This document shows, piece by piece, positions 1-9,873 of a stretch of DNA of 36,528 nt. The stretch's first letter is position 1; each line of letters begins with the position of its first letter. The notes beneath the pieces were generated by a model. It saw only the letters and a list, made by a program, of their open reading frames with translations, had not been told where the DNA came from and did not search any database. The position numbers were made by a program, and so were the translations under genes. The DNA is from Salibacterium qingdaonense (GTDB lineage Bacteria; Bacillota; Bacilli; Bacillales; Marinococcaceae), in NCBI RefSeq assembly GCF_900114715.1, contig NZ_FOTY01000025.1, positions 1-36,528 of the forward strand. The letters run 5' to 3'.

Positions 1-1
1 A

Positions 2-337
2 AAAGCAATTCGTACGCTCCATGAAACATTACCAAACCAAGCTTTTCAAACGGCTACCGTCGATCGGGGAAAAGAATTTGCCTGTTACCCAAGAATCGAG
101 CAGGAATGCAGCATTGATGTTTATTTTGCGGATCCTTATTCGTCCTGGCAGCGGGGCAGTAATGAAAATGGGAATGGGCTCCTTCGAGAATTCTTTCCCA
201 AAGCAAGTGATTTAGCTCAGCTTACCGAAGAAGAGCTCCAACAAGCACTGGCTCTCATCAACGGACGTCCGAGAAAATGTTTAGACTGGAAAACCGCTCA
301 CGAAGCATTTGAGCAGGAAGTGTTGCACTTAGGTTGA
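2..337 (+). CDS. IS30 family transposase, C-terminal part (cut by window edge)
   Basis: An open frame enters from the left edge and ends in TGA at 335-337, giving 111 residues. It reads TVDRGKEFA (second catalytic Asp region), then YFADPYSSWQRGSNENGNG and LREFFPK, which match the catalytic-core and C-terminal end of IS30-type DDE transposases; the Glu of SNENGNG is in the place of the third catalytic acidic residue. The N-terminal helix-turn-helix part lies outside the window, so whether the gene is intact cannot be judged. No second IS end could be defined because the left terminal repeat is not in view. It lies directly upstream of the sulfatase operon and may have separated that operon from a former regulator; this last point is inference. 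Confidence 0.88.
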   Translation, partial: KAIRTLHETLPNQAFQTATVDRGKEFACYPRIEQECSIDVYFADPYSSWQRGSNENGNGLLREFFPKASDLAQLTEEELQQALALINGRPRKCLDWKTAHEAFEQEVLHLG

Positions 338-385
338 CAAACCGTCGAATACAAAAATGATTTGTTAAGCAGAAATTAGGAAGAA

Positions 386-424
386 AATCCCGAACAGTTG
401 GATGCAGACTGTCCGGGATTTTTT
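386..424 (+). terminator. Rho-independent terminator-like hairpin
   Basis: AATCCCGAACAGT at 386-398 pairs with ACTGTCCGGGATT at 408-420 with one mismatch, and is followed by a T-run (419-424). It would end transcription coming from the IS30 copy and insulate the sulfatase operon. A regulated attenuator is possible, but no LicT-type RAT sequence is visible. Confidence 0.7.
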
Positions 425-432
425 GATGGAAA

Positions 433-479
433 TGATAACGTTCCCAATCAGTGAAACCGTTTCCCATAAACCGTTGCAG
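433..479 (+). promoter_or_regulatory. CcpA/LacI-type operator cluster ahead of the sulfatase-PTS operon
   Basis: Three CG-centred imperfect palindromes lie in a row: TGATAACGTTCCCA at 433-446, TGAAACCGTTTCCC at 452-465, and TAAACCGTTGCA around 467-478. The first two match the cre consensus TGWAANCGNTNWCA at 12 of 14 positions each. Carbon catabolite control by CcpA fits a PTS/glucosidase operon. A dedicated LacI-family repressor encoded elsewhere could bind the same sites. Confidence 0.5.
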
Positions 480-501
480 CCCTTCTTTTTTTGGATATCT
501 T
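474..501 (+). promoter_or_regulatory. Possible sigma-A promoter of the sulfatase operon
   Basis: TTGCAG (474-479) and TATCTT (496-501) are separated by 16 bp and sit about 55 bp upstream of the sulfatase start, immediately downstream of the cre-like sites. The -10 match is weak. Confidence 0.3.
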
Positions 502-556
502 CCTTCATGATGAAAATACATACACAGAACAGGGCTGCACGGAAGGAGATAGATCT

Positions 557-2335
557 ATGAAGGCGATTCAACTGATGTTCGACACGTTGAAAAGGGATTA
601 CTTGAGTCCTTATGAGCATACAGATGTGAGCACGCCGAATTTCAAGCGCCTGCAGCAGAAAACGGTTCAGTTTGATCAATTTTTTGCCGGAAGTCTTCCC
701 TGCATGCCGGCACGCCGGGATCTGCACACAGGACGTTACAACTTTTTACACCGCGGCTGGGGACCGCTCGAGCCGTTTGATGATTCGATGCCTGAGATTT
801 TGAAATCAAACGGCATTTACACGCACATGGTAACGGACCACAAGCACTACTGGCGGGACGGCGGTTCTACGTATCATCCGCGTTATTCTTCCTACGAACT
901 GATACGCGGCCAGGAAGGCGACCGCTGGAAAGCAAGAGTGAACAAGGATACAGACGTGGATGGTCTCGAACATCTGCCGGATGCGTTTAAAGCGAGAAAA
1001 GCAGAAAGCATGTCCCAGGATTTTGTGAACCGCGAATACATGGAAGCTGAATCAGAACATCCGATGGCGAGAACTGTTCAGGGCGGGCTGGAGTTTCTCG
1101 AAGAAAATAAAGACGCCGATCAATGGTTTCTGCAGATTGAATGTTTCGACCCGCATGAGCCATTTTTTGTCCCGGAAAAGTATTTAGCGATGTACGGGCT
1201 TTCCCAGGATGATTTCAACGGCTGGCTGCAGTACTCCAACGATGACTTCACAAACGAAAAAGCAGAAGTGATGAAAGGGTACTACAAGGCACTGGTGACG
1301 ATGTGTGATGAGTATCTCGGAAAAATCCTCGATGTCATGGACGAACAGAACATGTGGCAGGATACGATGCTCATTGTCAATACGGACCACGGCCTGCTGC
1401 TTGGCGAGCACGACTGGTGGGGCAAAAACATCATGCCGGTGTACAACGAAATTGCCCATCTCCCGTTCTTTATATGGAATCCGCAGCTGCAGGTTCACGA
1501 CGAAAAGAGAGAGCAGCTAGCGCAGAACATTGACGTCCCGGCTACCATTCTGGAATTCTTTGACCTTGAGGTGCCGGAGGTGATGAAAGGAAAACCACTG
1601 CGCTCTGTGATTGAGTCGAACGATGTCATTCACGAGTCCGCCCTTTTCGGTAATTTCGGGAACAACATCAACGTGGTGGATGGCGATTACATCTATATGA
1701 GAACGCCTTATCCGGGCAGAGAGGATTATCTCTATGAGTACACCCTCATGCCGATGAGAATGAACAGCCGGTTCAAGCCGGAGGAGCTGAAGGGAGCGGA
1801 GCTGGATCACTCCTTTTCCTTCACCAAAGGGGCCGGCGCACTGAAAATACAGACGTCGGACTTTATGGCGAAAAGCCATCAGCGGTTTGGTAACAAATTA
1901 TTCCATCATGCTGTGGACCCCGGTCAGAAGTACCCGATCACCGATCCGGAAAAAGAGTTTGAGATGATCGTCAAAATGAAGCAGCTGATGGAAGAAAACG
2001 AAGCACCTTCTCCGCTTTACGCCTATTACGGTCTTGATCATATTCACAGCGTCGAGGACGTGCGGCAGGAGCAGGAAGAATTGAACAGGGAGAAAGAAGC
2101 TGTCAGTGAACATATCCATTTCGCTGACTACATGGTGAAGGAAGGGTATTTAACGCTCATTGCTTCCATCCAGGATGCCCGGAAAAAGGAAAAGATACAA
2201 CGTGATCTTCAAAAAATCAGTGAGCAGCACAAGGTGACGGAGAATCATTTAAGAAACTGGCTCCAGCAGGAGATGGACGAAAAGGACCGGGCTTTTCTAA
2301 CCTACCAGTTAAACATGGCTCTTCGTATCGATTAA
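557..2335 (+). CDS. Sulfatase family hydrolase (formylglycine type)
   Basis: The protein has 592 residues from ATG 557, chosen because GGAAGGAGAT at 541-550 gives proper spacing; an in-frame ATG at 491 has no such site. It belongs to the alkaline-phosphatase-superfamily sulfatases. The CMPAR motif at residues 49-53 is the C-x-P-x-R signature in which Cys is converted to formylglycine. An early Asp (FDTLKRD, residue 9) and NTDHGLLLGEHDWWGKN supply metal-ligand and active-site residues. No signal peptide is seen, so it is probably cytoplasmic. It is followed by a beta-glucoside PTS and a 6-phospho-beta-glucosidase in the same direction, which suggests desulfation of an imported glycoside. The substrate cannot be read from sequence, and a phosphodiesterase or phosphonate monoester hydrolase role remains possible. 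A formylglycine-generating enzyme is not in the window. Confidence 0.85.
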   Translation: MKAIQLMFDTLKRDYLSPYEHTDVSTPNFKRLQQKTVQFDQFFAGSLPCMPARRDLHTGRYNFLHRGWGPLEPFDDSMPEILKSNGIYTHMVTDHKHYWRDGGSTYHPRYSSYELIRGQEGDRWKARVNKDTDVDGLEHLPDAFKARKAESMSQDFVNREYMEAESEHPMARTVQGGLEFLEENKDADQWFLQIECFDPHEPFFVPEKYLAMYGLSQDDFNGWLQYSNDDFTNEKAEVMKGYYKALVTMCDEYLGKILDVMDEQNMWQDTMLIVNTDHGLLLGEHDWWGKNIMPVYNEIAHLPFFIWNPQLQVHDEKREQLAQNIDVPATILEFFDLEVPEVMKGKPLRSVIESNDVIHESALFGNFGNNINVVDGDYIYMRTPYPGREDYLYEYTLMPMRMNSRFKPEELKGAELDHSFSFTKGAGALKIQTSDFMAKSHQRFGNKLFHHAVDPGQKYPITDPEKEFEMIVKMKQLMEENEAPSPLYAYYGLDHIHSVEDVRQEQEELNREKEAVSEHIHFADYMVKEGYLTLIASIQDARKKEKIQRDLQKISEQHKVTENHLRNWLQQEMDEKDRAFLTYQLNMALRID

Positions 2336-2357
2336 AGGAATGACGCACACTGAACAA

Positions 2358-2384
2358 ACAGGGTGGATCGTTCGTCCACCCTGT
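2358..2384 (+). terminator. Perfect 10-bp hairpin between sulfatase and PTS genes
   Basis: ACAGGGTGGA (2358-2367) pairs perfectly with TCCACCCTGT (2375-2384) across a 7-nt loop. The sequence after it (ATATCGGCCTTTATTT) has only a weak T-tract, so it may be a partial terminator or an mRNA-stabilising hairpin that lowers PTS expression relative to the sulfatase. The rest of the 153-bp gap shows no clear new promoter. A short GGAATGAC word occurs at its start (2338) and again near the PTS gene (2458). Confidence 0.5.
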
Positions 2385-2488
2385 ATATCGGCCTTTATTT
2401 GTAAGGGATTGCAATTATTTATTTTTTCACACACAGGCTGAATGAAAGGGTTTTTTGGAATGACACAAACAGAAGGACGTGCTGAAAA

Positions 2489-4408
2489 ATGAAATATGAA
2501 CAATTAGCAAATGACATTATAAAACATGTCGGCGGAACGGAAAACGTAAACAATGTTGTACACTGCGTGACGCGTCTTCGTTTTCAATTAAAAGAGGAAG
2601 ACCGGGCAGATACAGAGACGCTGAAAAACATGGACGGTGTGGTTACGGTTACGCAAAGCGGCGGCCAGTACCAGGTTGTCATCGGAAATCATGTTCCCGA
2701 TGTCTATCAGGCCGTCGTTGAGGTCGGCGGCTTTCAAAAGCAGGACACACAAGAACAGGATGATCAGTCGGATAAAAAGGTATTCGACAAGCTGATTGAT
2801 ATTATTTCAGGTATTTTCGCTCCTATTCTCGGGGTGCTTGCTGCATCCGGTATGATCAAAGGTTTCAATGCATTCTTTAACGCGGTAGGGCTGTACACCG
2901 AGGAATCCGGGACCTATCAGATCCTGCAGGCAGTCGGCGATGGATTGTTCCATTTCTTCCCTATCTTTCTTGGTATGACAGCGATGAAAAAGTTCAACGG
3001 AAATCAGCTCGTTGGTATGGCCATCGGTGCCGCTCTGACTTACCCGGCGCTAACCGGTTTGACAGAAGGCGATCCGCAGTATACGTTGTTCTCGGGTACG
3101 CTGTTTGAGTCTCCGATTCATATCACGTTTCTCGGCATACCGGTCATTCTCATGACGTACTCTTCGTCCGTGATTCCGATTATTTTGTCTACGTTCGTTG
3201 CGTCAAGATTTGAAGGCTGGCTGAAAAAAGTCATTCCGGATGTTGTGAAGACATTTTTGGTACCGTTTTTCACCTTATTGATTATTGCTCCGCTGACATT
3301 TCTTGTTATCGGTCCGATTGCTACATGGCTTGGAACGATCATTGGAAGTGGAACCATCTGGGTTTTTGAACTCAGCCCTGTATTAGCCGGTTTTCTACTT
3401 GGAGGGTTATGGCAGGTCTTTGTCATGTTCGGACTCCACTGGGGCTTGGTGCCGATCGGCTTGAATAATATTTCGGTCAATGGGTCCGATCCTATTCTGG
3501 CCTACATTTCAGCTACTTCTCTTGCGACAACCGGTGTGGTCTTAGGTGTTATGGTTAAAACAAAGCAGAAACAGTTAAAATCACTATCGATTCCCGCTGC
3601 GATTTCCAGTGTGTTCGGTGTATCCGAGCCGGCCATTTACGGCATCACTCTGCCGTTGAAAAAACCATTTATCATTACGTTGATCACGTCTGCCATCGGC
3701 GGTGCGGTCATGGGATTAATGGGAACCCGGGTGTACATGCTCGGTGGACTTGGTATCTTCGGTATTCCGTCCAAAATCGGTCCGGATGGTTTGGACATGG
3801 GATTCTGGGGCGGTATGATAGCAATGGGTCTGAACGTTATTGTAGGGTTCCTTTTGACGTATTTCTTTGGAGGAATTGGTCAGAAAGACCGCGAAGCGCT
3901 GGGTGCCGGCGGGGAGCAGAAGCAGCATGCATCCGGCGGAGACAATCACGACATCGTCAGTCCCATGCCGGGCCGGGCCCTGCCTTTATCAGAAGTGCCG
4001 GATGAAGCGTTCTCTACCGGCCAGCTCGGAAAAGGACTTGCGGTGGATCCTTCCGACGGGGTTGTTTTTGCCCCCGCTTCCGGTGAGATATCCGTATCAT
4101 TCCCGAGCGGCCATGCCGTTGGAATCACCACTGATCAAGGCGCCGAGCTGCTCATCCATGTGGGACTCGATACGGTGCAGCTGAACGGGGACTATTTTGA
4201 ATCCCATGTGAAACAGGGAGACCGCGTGGAAAAAGGACAGAAGCTGATTGATTTTGATATAGATAATATCAGGCAGTCGGGCTACTCTGTTGTCACACCG
4301 GTCATCGTGACAAACAGCGGTGAGTTCGATGAGCTGCATCTGACAAAAGAACAAGAAATCCACGCTGGTGACTATCTGATGAAGGTAGAAGCACCAGACC
4401 GGGGGTAA
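2489..4408 (+). CDS. Beta-glucoside-type PTS permease, EIIBCA
   Basis: A 639-residue three-domain PTS enzyme II in B-C-A order, the usual length and order of the BglF/BglP family. EIIB is at about residues 1-85 with the phosphorylated Cys26 in VVHCVTRLRF. A hydrophobic EIIC domain of about 10 membrane segments follows (about 100-465). After a linker, EIIA occupies about 490-639, with the active His557 in LLIHVGLDTV. It imports a beta-glucoside and phosphorylates it at C6, using phosphate from HPr. A weak AAGGACG site precedes ATG 2489. The gene lies 27 bp before the 6-phospho-beta-glucosidase, which would hydrolyse the product. Family members are often controlled by a LicT/BglG antiterminator; none is present here. 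Sugar specificity is inferred from the family and the neighbour. Confidence 0.93.
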   Translation: MKYEQLANDIIKHVGGTENVNNVVHCVTRLRFQLKEEDRADTETLKNMDGVVTVTQSGGQYQVVIGNHVPDVYQAVVEVGGFQKQDTQEQDDQSDKKVFDKLIDIISGIFAPILGVLAASGMIKGFNAFFNAVGLYTEESGTYQILQAVGDGLFHFFPIFLGMTAMKKFNGNQLVGMAIGAALTYPALTGLTEGDPQYTLFSGTLFESPIHITFLGIPVILMTYSSSVIPIILSTFVASRFEGWLKKVIPDVVKTFLVPFFTLLIIAPLTFLVIGPIATWLGTIIGSGTIWVFELSPVLAGFLLGGLWQVFVMFGLHWGLVPIGLNNISVNGSDPILAYISATSLATTGVVLGVMVKTKQKQLKSLSIPAAISSVFGVSEPAIYGITLPLKKPFIITLITSAIGGAVMGLMGTRVYMLGGLGIFGIPSKIGPDGLDMGFWGGMIAMGLNVIVGFLLTYFFGGIGQKDREALGAGGEQKQHASGGDNHDIVSPMPGRALPLSEVPDEAFSTGQLGKGLAVDPSDGVVFAPASGEISVSFPSGHAVGITTDQGAELLIHVGLDTVQLNGDYFESHVKQGDRVEKGQKLIDFDIDNIRQSGYSVVTPVIVTNSGEFDELHLTKEQEIHAGDYLMKVEAPDRG

Positions 4409-4420
4409 CGTTTATTATAA

Positions 4421-5890
<1,470 letters not shown>

Positions 5891-5896
5891 CAGCGC

Positions 5897-5932
5897 GGCC
5901 CCCGACCCTTGTAGTTCGGGGGTCGTTTTTTT
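5897..5932 (+). terminator. Rho-independent terminator of the sulfatase-PTS-glucosidase operon
   Basis: CCCCCGA (5899-5905) pairs with TCGGGGG (5916-5922), followed by TCG and a long T-run. It starts 7 bp after the glucosidase stop codon. Confidence 0.85.
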
Positions 5933-5944
5933 GCGTCGCAGGAT

Positions 5945-6138
5945 GTGGACACCAGTTGGTAGATGGACAGTTTTAGTTTCCACGGATGCAGCTTTAGTGG
6001 ACACTATCAATCTGGCGCAGACAGATAGTGTCCACGGGCGGCTGGCAGGGGCTGCTAACACAGCGTTTGCGCGTGATAGTGTCCACGGAACTTATCCCGG
6101 TGGACACTAATTATTTTTCCGGGTTCTTTAGTGTCCAC
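5945..6138. repeat. Copy A of a 194-bp dispersed array of alternating 10-bp words
   Basis: Words GTGGACACTA (-) and TAGTGTCCAC (+) occur at 5945-, 5974+, 5997-, 6026+, 6048- (degenerate, GGGGCTGCTA), 6077+, 6100- and 6129+. Start-to-start spacings are 29, 23, 29, 22, 29, 23, 29. The pair at 5997/6026 extends to 12-bp perfect arms. The same layout recurs at 9562-9755 and 15747-15940. No coding frame is conserved through it. It fills most of the 330-bp gap between the glucosidase gene and the group II intron; the remaining 6139-6185 shows nothing else. Confidence 0.9.
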
Positions 6139-6185
6139 ACCGCCTTCCGCCCCTGCCGATGTCAAAGCATAATCTGCGTGCAAAA

Positions 6186-6215
6186 AGATCCCGGGCAGCG
6201 GGCTGTCCGGGATCT
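6186..6215 (-). terminator. Terminator hairpin of the MFS gene, used as group IIC intron target
   Basis: AGATCCCGGGCAG (6186-6198) pairs with CTGTCCGGGATCT (6203-6215) with one G-U, giving a 13-bp stem with a CGGG loop. On the minus strand it is followed by TTTTTG, so it would end transcripts of the MFS gene (8087-9394, minus) if the intron were removed. Group IIC introns characteristically insert just downstream of such hairpins, as seen here. Confidence 0.8.
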
Positions 6216-6220
6216 GTTTC

Positions 6221-8085
6221 GTGTGCCCGGCACGCGCACAAGCTATAGGGTTAAAGTCCCGAACGGCGAAGGTCGTTGTAGCCGTTAGCTAAAGGCAAGG
6301 GTGTCCATCGCGAGGTGGAATCTGAAGGAAGCCGAAGGCAAATCTCCGACCCGAGGAACACGAATCTCATAGGAGGCTAATCTTCTTGGATGAGGCTGCG
6401 AAACAAGCCGAAGCCCGAACGACCAAAGAGAAGGTTAGTAAATGAGGCGGGTATATGGAGAGGAAGGTTGTGCGTTTACCCGGGGAGGTCTGATCGGAAC
6501 GCCGTACACCTGCGGTAACCAGTTTCACGAGGAACTGCTGAACGATCAGAAGTCAGCTTCGGCCATAGTACCATGTGGTCCTAGGACATATGGGAAGGGC
6601 CGAATCATGAAAAGAGAGCTCTTTTCCCTGCGTACGTCTTCTTCGAGGACACAGAACATATCAGCTTTTTGAGAGAGAAGGGTGAATTCCCGGTGGGCTC
6701 AACGAGCGTGGAGGAGAAGGCCACACAAAGGATAGAAAGAGCCACGTGGAGGTTTGAAATCTATGCTGGAAGATGTCCTGCATCGTGACAATCTAAATCA
6801 GGCTTATCTCAAGGTAGTCCAAAACAAAGGAACAGCCGGCGTGGACGGAAGAGACACAACGGAACTGAAACATCAGATCTCCGAAGAGTGGACGGACGTG
6901 CACGAGAGGTTGCTGTCAGGAACCTATCAACCATCCCCGATCCGCCGTGTCAAAATCCCGAAACCGGACGGAGGGCAACGGAAGCTGGGTATCCCGACGG
7001 TTATGGATCGCCTGATCCAGCAGGCTTTAAACCTTTATCTTCAACCGATTTATGATCCTGCGTTCTCGGAACACAGTTATGGATTCCGTCCGGGCCGGCG
7101 GGCTCACGATGCTGTCCGAAAGGCGAAACAATATATCAACGAAGGATATACCTGGGTGGTTGATATTGATCTGGAGAAATTCTTTGACACCGTCAACCAC
7201 GACCGCCTGATGCGGACCTTGAGCCACCGGATCCAAGATGGACGAATTCTTCGAATCATAAGGAAATACCTTCAAGCCGGTATGATGGATCAAGGTGTTA
7301 CTCAAGCGAATACAATGGGAACACCGCAGGGAAGTCCGTTAAGTCCCCTCCTCTCCAACATTGTATTGGATGAATGGGACAAAGAAATGGAGAAACGCGG
7401 TATACGTTTTGTGCGATATGCCGACGACTGCCAAATCTATGCCGGTTCCCGAAAAGCGGCGGAACGCATCTTTCGAAAGATGACCCGGTTCCTGGAGAAG
7501 ACGATGCGGTTGAAAGTGAACCAAACGAAAAGTGCGGTGGACAGACCTTGGAAACGAAAGTTTCTGGGCTTCAGCTTCACCGCTTCTTCCAAAGGAAATT
7601 CGAAAATCAGGGTTCACCGAACCTCGCTGGAACGGGCCAAGGACCGCATCCGAACGATCACGTCCCGACGGTGGAGCATTTCCATGGAGGACCGTATCAA
7701 GAAACTGAACCAGTTTCTCGTCGGTTGGAGGAACTACTTCGCTCTGGCCGAAACACCAACACCGTTCCGAAGAATGATGGAATGGATACGCCGGAGACTC
7801 CGCATGATTCGATGGAAAGAATGGAAAACACCGAAGACCAGGAAGAGAAAATTGCGAGGACTGGGAGTATCTCCCGCCAAAGCCCATGAGTGGGGGAATA
7901 CCAGAAAAGGGTACTGGCGGGTAGCCTGTAGTCCAATTCTTCACCATACACTAAACGACGCCTATTGGCGCCGTTTGGGGTTGAAATCGTTGATTTAACG
8001 TTTGATTTTCATGAAACCGCCGAGTACGGATCCGTACGCTCGGTGGTGGGAGAGGACGGGGGTTAGTCACCCCCTCCTACTCGAT
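6221..8085 (+). mobile_element. Complete group IIC intron
   Basis: The 5' end GTGTG begins at 6221, directly after the hairpin and TGTTTC (IBS1, 6215-6220). The intron contains GAAACA at 6400-6405 in a hairpin loop (GGCTGC..GCC), a perfect 6-bp EBS1 partner of IBS1. Ribozyme domains I-III fill 6221-6762; open frames there are not genes. Domain V is at 8017-8046: CCGCCGAG pairs with CTCGGTGG, inner TACG/CGTA, a GATC tetraloop and a CG bulge at 8037-8038. Domain VI follows, with a bulged A near 8079 as likely branch point, and the 3' end CTACTCGAT finishes at 8085. The hairpin-dependent site and the RT type both point to class C. The intron looks intact and may be mobile. Confidence 0.9.
6763..7998 (+). 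CDS. ltrA: Group IIC intron reverse transcriptase/maturase
   Basis: A 411-residue intron-encoded protein. ATG 6763 is chosen because GTGGAGG at 6746-6752 is well spaced; TTG 6754 would lie next to the RBS. N-terminal RT fingers include NKGTAGVDG, KPDGGQRKLGIPT and SYGFRPGRRAHDA. The catalytic YADD sits in VRYADDCQIY, and GTPQGSPLSPLLSNI precedes it. The maturase (X) domain follows, with FLVGWRNYFALAETPTPF. No C-terminal HNH endonuclease domain is present, which is normal for class C. It splices the surrounding intron and reverse-transcribes it during retromobility. It lies within domain IV, between the domain I-III core and domain V. Confidence 0.95.
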   Translation: MLEDVLHRDNLNQAYLKVVQNKGTAGVDGRDTTELKHQISEEWTDVHERLLSGTYQPSPIRRVKIPKPDGGQRKLGIPTVMDRLIQQALNLYLQPIYDPAFSEHSYGFRPGRRAHDAVRKAKQYINEGYTWVVDIDLEKFFDTVNHDRLMRTLSHRIQDGRILRIIRKYLQAGMMDQGVTQANTMGTPQGSPLSPLLSNIVLDEWDKEMEKRGIRFVRYADDCQIYAGSRKAAERIFRKMTRFLEKTMRLKVNQTKSAVDRPWKRKFLGFSFTASSKGNSKIRVHRTSLERAKDRIRTITSRRWSISMEDRIKKLNQFLVGWRNYFALAETPTPFRRMMEWIRRRLRMIRWKEWKTPKTRKRKLRGLGVSPAKAHEWGNTRKGYWRVACSPILHHTLNDAYWRRLGLKSLI

Positions 8086-8086
8086 T

Positions 8087-9394
8087 CTATTGTTCTTTGA
8101 CTTTGTCTTCACTGATCACTTCACCAAATCGTTCTTCTTCAATCGTACTGAGTGATTTACCCAGCGTGTTAGGCGCAAGCGCGACGCCGATGATGAGGTG
8201 GATGACGAGGAATGTAATCATGACGATACCGGCTGCCTGGAAGCCGAGGGTTGCCATAACGGTTGGCAGCACAAACGACCAGATGGCGATGCCGGAGCGG
8301 ACGATGAAAAACATCAGTCCCTGTGCGCTTGCTCTGTAACGGGTCGGGAATAGTTCTGCGGCCCACAGCCCGTAGAAAGCCTGCGCTCCGATACCTGCCG
8401 ATCCGCCCCACAGGATAACGAATGCGATCAGCACCGGCCAGCTCATGCCTGCAAACGTCAGCATGACCCACGCCGCAATACCTGCAACGGCTCCGATGGA
8501 AAACAGCAGGCGTCTGCTCATTTTGTCTCCGAGAAGCATGAACCCAAAGTAGGTGAGGACAACGGTAAAGAACCACAGCACGGCTTGCAGCAGATTGGCA
8601 CTTTCGTTGCTTAATCCTCCGACGTTTTCAAAAATATACGGCATGAAATAGCCCATGGCGCCGGAGGTCAAGTTCCAGAACAGATAGATTCCGATGAGCA
8701 GAAAGAGAGCCTGACGGTTTGCTTTAATAGTAAAAAGTTCAACCAGCATGCCTTTTGAAATAGGGGTGGAATTCGTGGTTTTGTTTTTGGTTTCGTTGTC
8801 TTCTTTCCAGAGATCGGATTCCGGAAGTCCCTGCCGTACGTACCAGGTGATAAGGGCTACGACAAATAAATGCAGGAAAATCAGACGGCTTCCCATCAGC
8901 TCAAGTGGTGCAACGGCGACAGCCAGTAAAAAGGTGATCATCGGTCCCATCGACCAGGCGAGCTGTGCGGTACCGACGTGTTTTGCGCGTTCTTTATCCG
9001 GTGCCTGTTCTGCGATGTATGTCCAGGCAGCAGGCACACCCGCTCCGACTGCAATACCGGTGATCACGGTACCGGCAAGGAGCATCGCAAAATTGACCGA
9101 CCCAGCCACTAACAGGACACCGAGCATATAAACAAGCAGATCATACGTATAAATGAATTTCCGTCCGAGCTTGTCACTCAAAGGTCCGCCGATAAGTGCG
9201 CCTATTGCAGCGCCGAAAGCGTTTGCACTCAATGCACTTAAAAGTCCGACCGCGGTATTATCCAACCCAAGGTAGGCTTCCCATAACGTCAAACTGCTGG
9301 CAGCGGCGATGATGGAGCCGGCTTCAATATAGTTCGCCATCGCCACTGCAATCGTGGCGCGCCAGCCGGTGGTGCTTTTCTTTCCTATTTTCAT
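8087..9394 (-). CDS. MFS transporter, sugar-porter-like
   Basis: A 435-residue protein with about 12 membrane segments and a central hydrophilic loop (about 197-222). Motif A is GGPLSDKLGRK after helix 2, with LLGDKMSRR as the second-half equivalent. YIAEQAPDKERAK, LFPTRYRASAQG and the C-terminal NTLGKSLSTIEEE resemble sugar porter signatures. ATG 9394 has AGGAGGAGG upstream. The substrate is unknown; sugar, polyol or organic acid are all possible. A promoter and a cre-like site precede it, which favours a catabolite-controlled substrate. Its stop codon is one base from the 3' end of a group II intron, so the gene has been separated from its own terminator by 1.87 kb. Confidence 0.85.
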   Translation of the reverse strand: MKIGKKSTTGWRATIAVAMANYIEAGSIIAAASSLTLWEAYLGLDNTAVGLLSALSANAFGAAIGALIGGPLSDKLGRKFIYTYDLLVYMLGVLLVAGSVNFAMLLAGTVITGIAVGAGVPAAWTYIAEQAPDKERAKHVGTAQLAWSMGPMITFLLAVAVAPLELMGSRLIFLHLFVVALITWYVRQGLPESDLWKEDNETKNKTTNSTPISKGMLVELFTIKANRQALFLLIGIYLFWNLTSGAMGYFMPYIFENVGGLSNESANLLQAVLWFFTVVLTYFGFMLLGDKMSRRLLFSIGAVAGIAAWVMLTFAGMSWPVLIAFVILWGGSAGIGAQAFYGLWAAELFPTRYRASAQGLMFFIVRSGIAIWSFVLPTVMATLGFQAAGIVMITFLVIHLIIGVALAPNTLGKSLSTIEEERFGEVISEDKVKEQ

Positions 9395-9410
9395 TCTCCG
9401 CCTCCTCCTT

Positions 9411-9424
9411 TTAAAGCGTTTTCA
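9411..9424 (-). promoter_or_regulatory. cre-like CcpA site ahead of the MFS gene
   Basis: On the minus strand TGAAAACGCTTTAA matches the cre consensus at 13 of 14 positions. It sits between the promoter and the RBS, a position typical of roadblock repression. Confidence 0.6.
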
Positions 9425-9438
9425 TATATGCCATTGGT

Positions 9439-9467
9439 ATTTTATAGCATAGCATGTTTGAGGTCAA
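9439..9467 (-). promoter_or_regulatory. Likely sigma-A promoter of the MFS gene
   Basis: On the minus strand TTGACC (9462-9467) and TAAAAT (9439-9444) are separated by 17 bp, about 45 bp upstream of ATG 9394. The region 9468-9561 upstream is AT-rich with no further feature seen. Confidence 0.55.
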
Positions 9468-9561
9468 TATAAATAAACATAAATAAATAAAAAAGAAGAT
9501 ATTAGTAGTTTTGTTTTTGTTGGTTATGTGCTGAAGTGGAAAATAGGCAAGGGTGGTGAGA

Positions 9562-9755
9562 AGGGACACTAGTTGATCGTTTTGCAGTGTTAGTGTCCAT
9601 GGAAGCGGGGTTGGTGGACACCAGCAAGCTGGCGCGGACAGATAGTGTCCACGGGCGGTTGGCAGGAGACACTGGCGCAGAGTTTGAGTGTGATAGTGTC
9701 CATGAAACTAACCGCGATAGACACTAAGTGCATTTTTGAGTCGCATAGTGTCCCC
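9562..9755. repeat. Copy B of the 194-bp dispersed array
   Basis: Eight words occur at 9562- (AGGGACACTA), 9591+ (TAGTGTCCAT), 9614- (GTGGACACCA), 9643+ (TAGTGTCCAC), 9665- (GGAGACACTG), 9694+ (TAGTGTCCAT), 9717- (ATAGACACTA) and 9746+ (TAGTGTCCCC). Spacings are 29, 23, 29, 22, 29, 23, 29, the same as copy A. The second repeat is nearly identical to that of copy A through the spacer (CTGGCGC.GACAGA) and the following GGGCGG.TGGCA, so the copies share ancestry. It lies between divergent MFS and NERD genes. The stretch 9756-9873 holds only a weak possible promoter (TTGCTT 9813, TATACG 9834). Confidence 0.9.
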
Positions 9756-9873
9756 TTCCACAGCGCCGCCCGCATAAAAATATGCTGTCAGCTGCATTAT
9801 TCCATATTTTTCTTGCTTTGCTGGCGAAATTACTATACGATTAATTCAAAATAACAAAGATAGGCGGTTGGCC

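Noticed and set aside
338-556. LicT/BglG antiterminator target in the leader of the PTS operon
   Set aside because: A terminator hairpin exists at 386-424 but no overlapping RAT-like sequence, and it lies upstream of the likely promoter.
5945-6138. CRISPR array
   Set aside because: The repeat is only 10 bp, alternates in orientation, has 13- and 19-bp spacers partly shared between copies, and there are no cas genes.
6442-6672. ORF of 76 codons upstream of the reverse transcriptase
   Set aside because: It lies inside the group II intron ribozyme core and has no recognisable product.
7339-7947. 202-codon minus-strand ORF
   Set aside because: It is the reverse strand of the reverse transcriptase gene.
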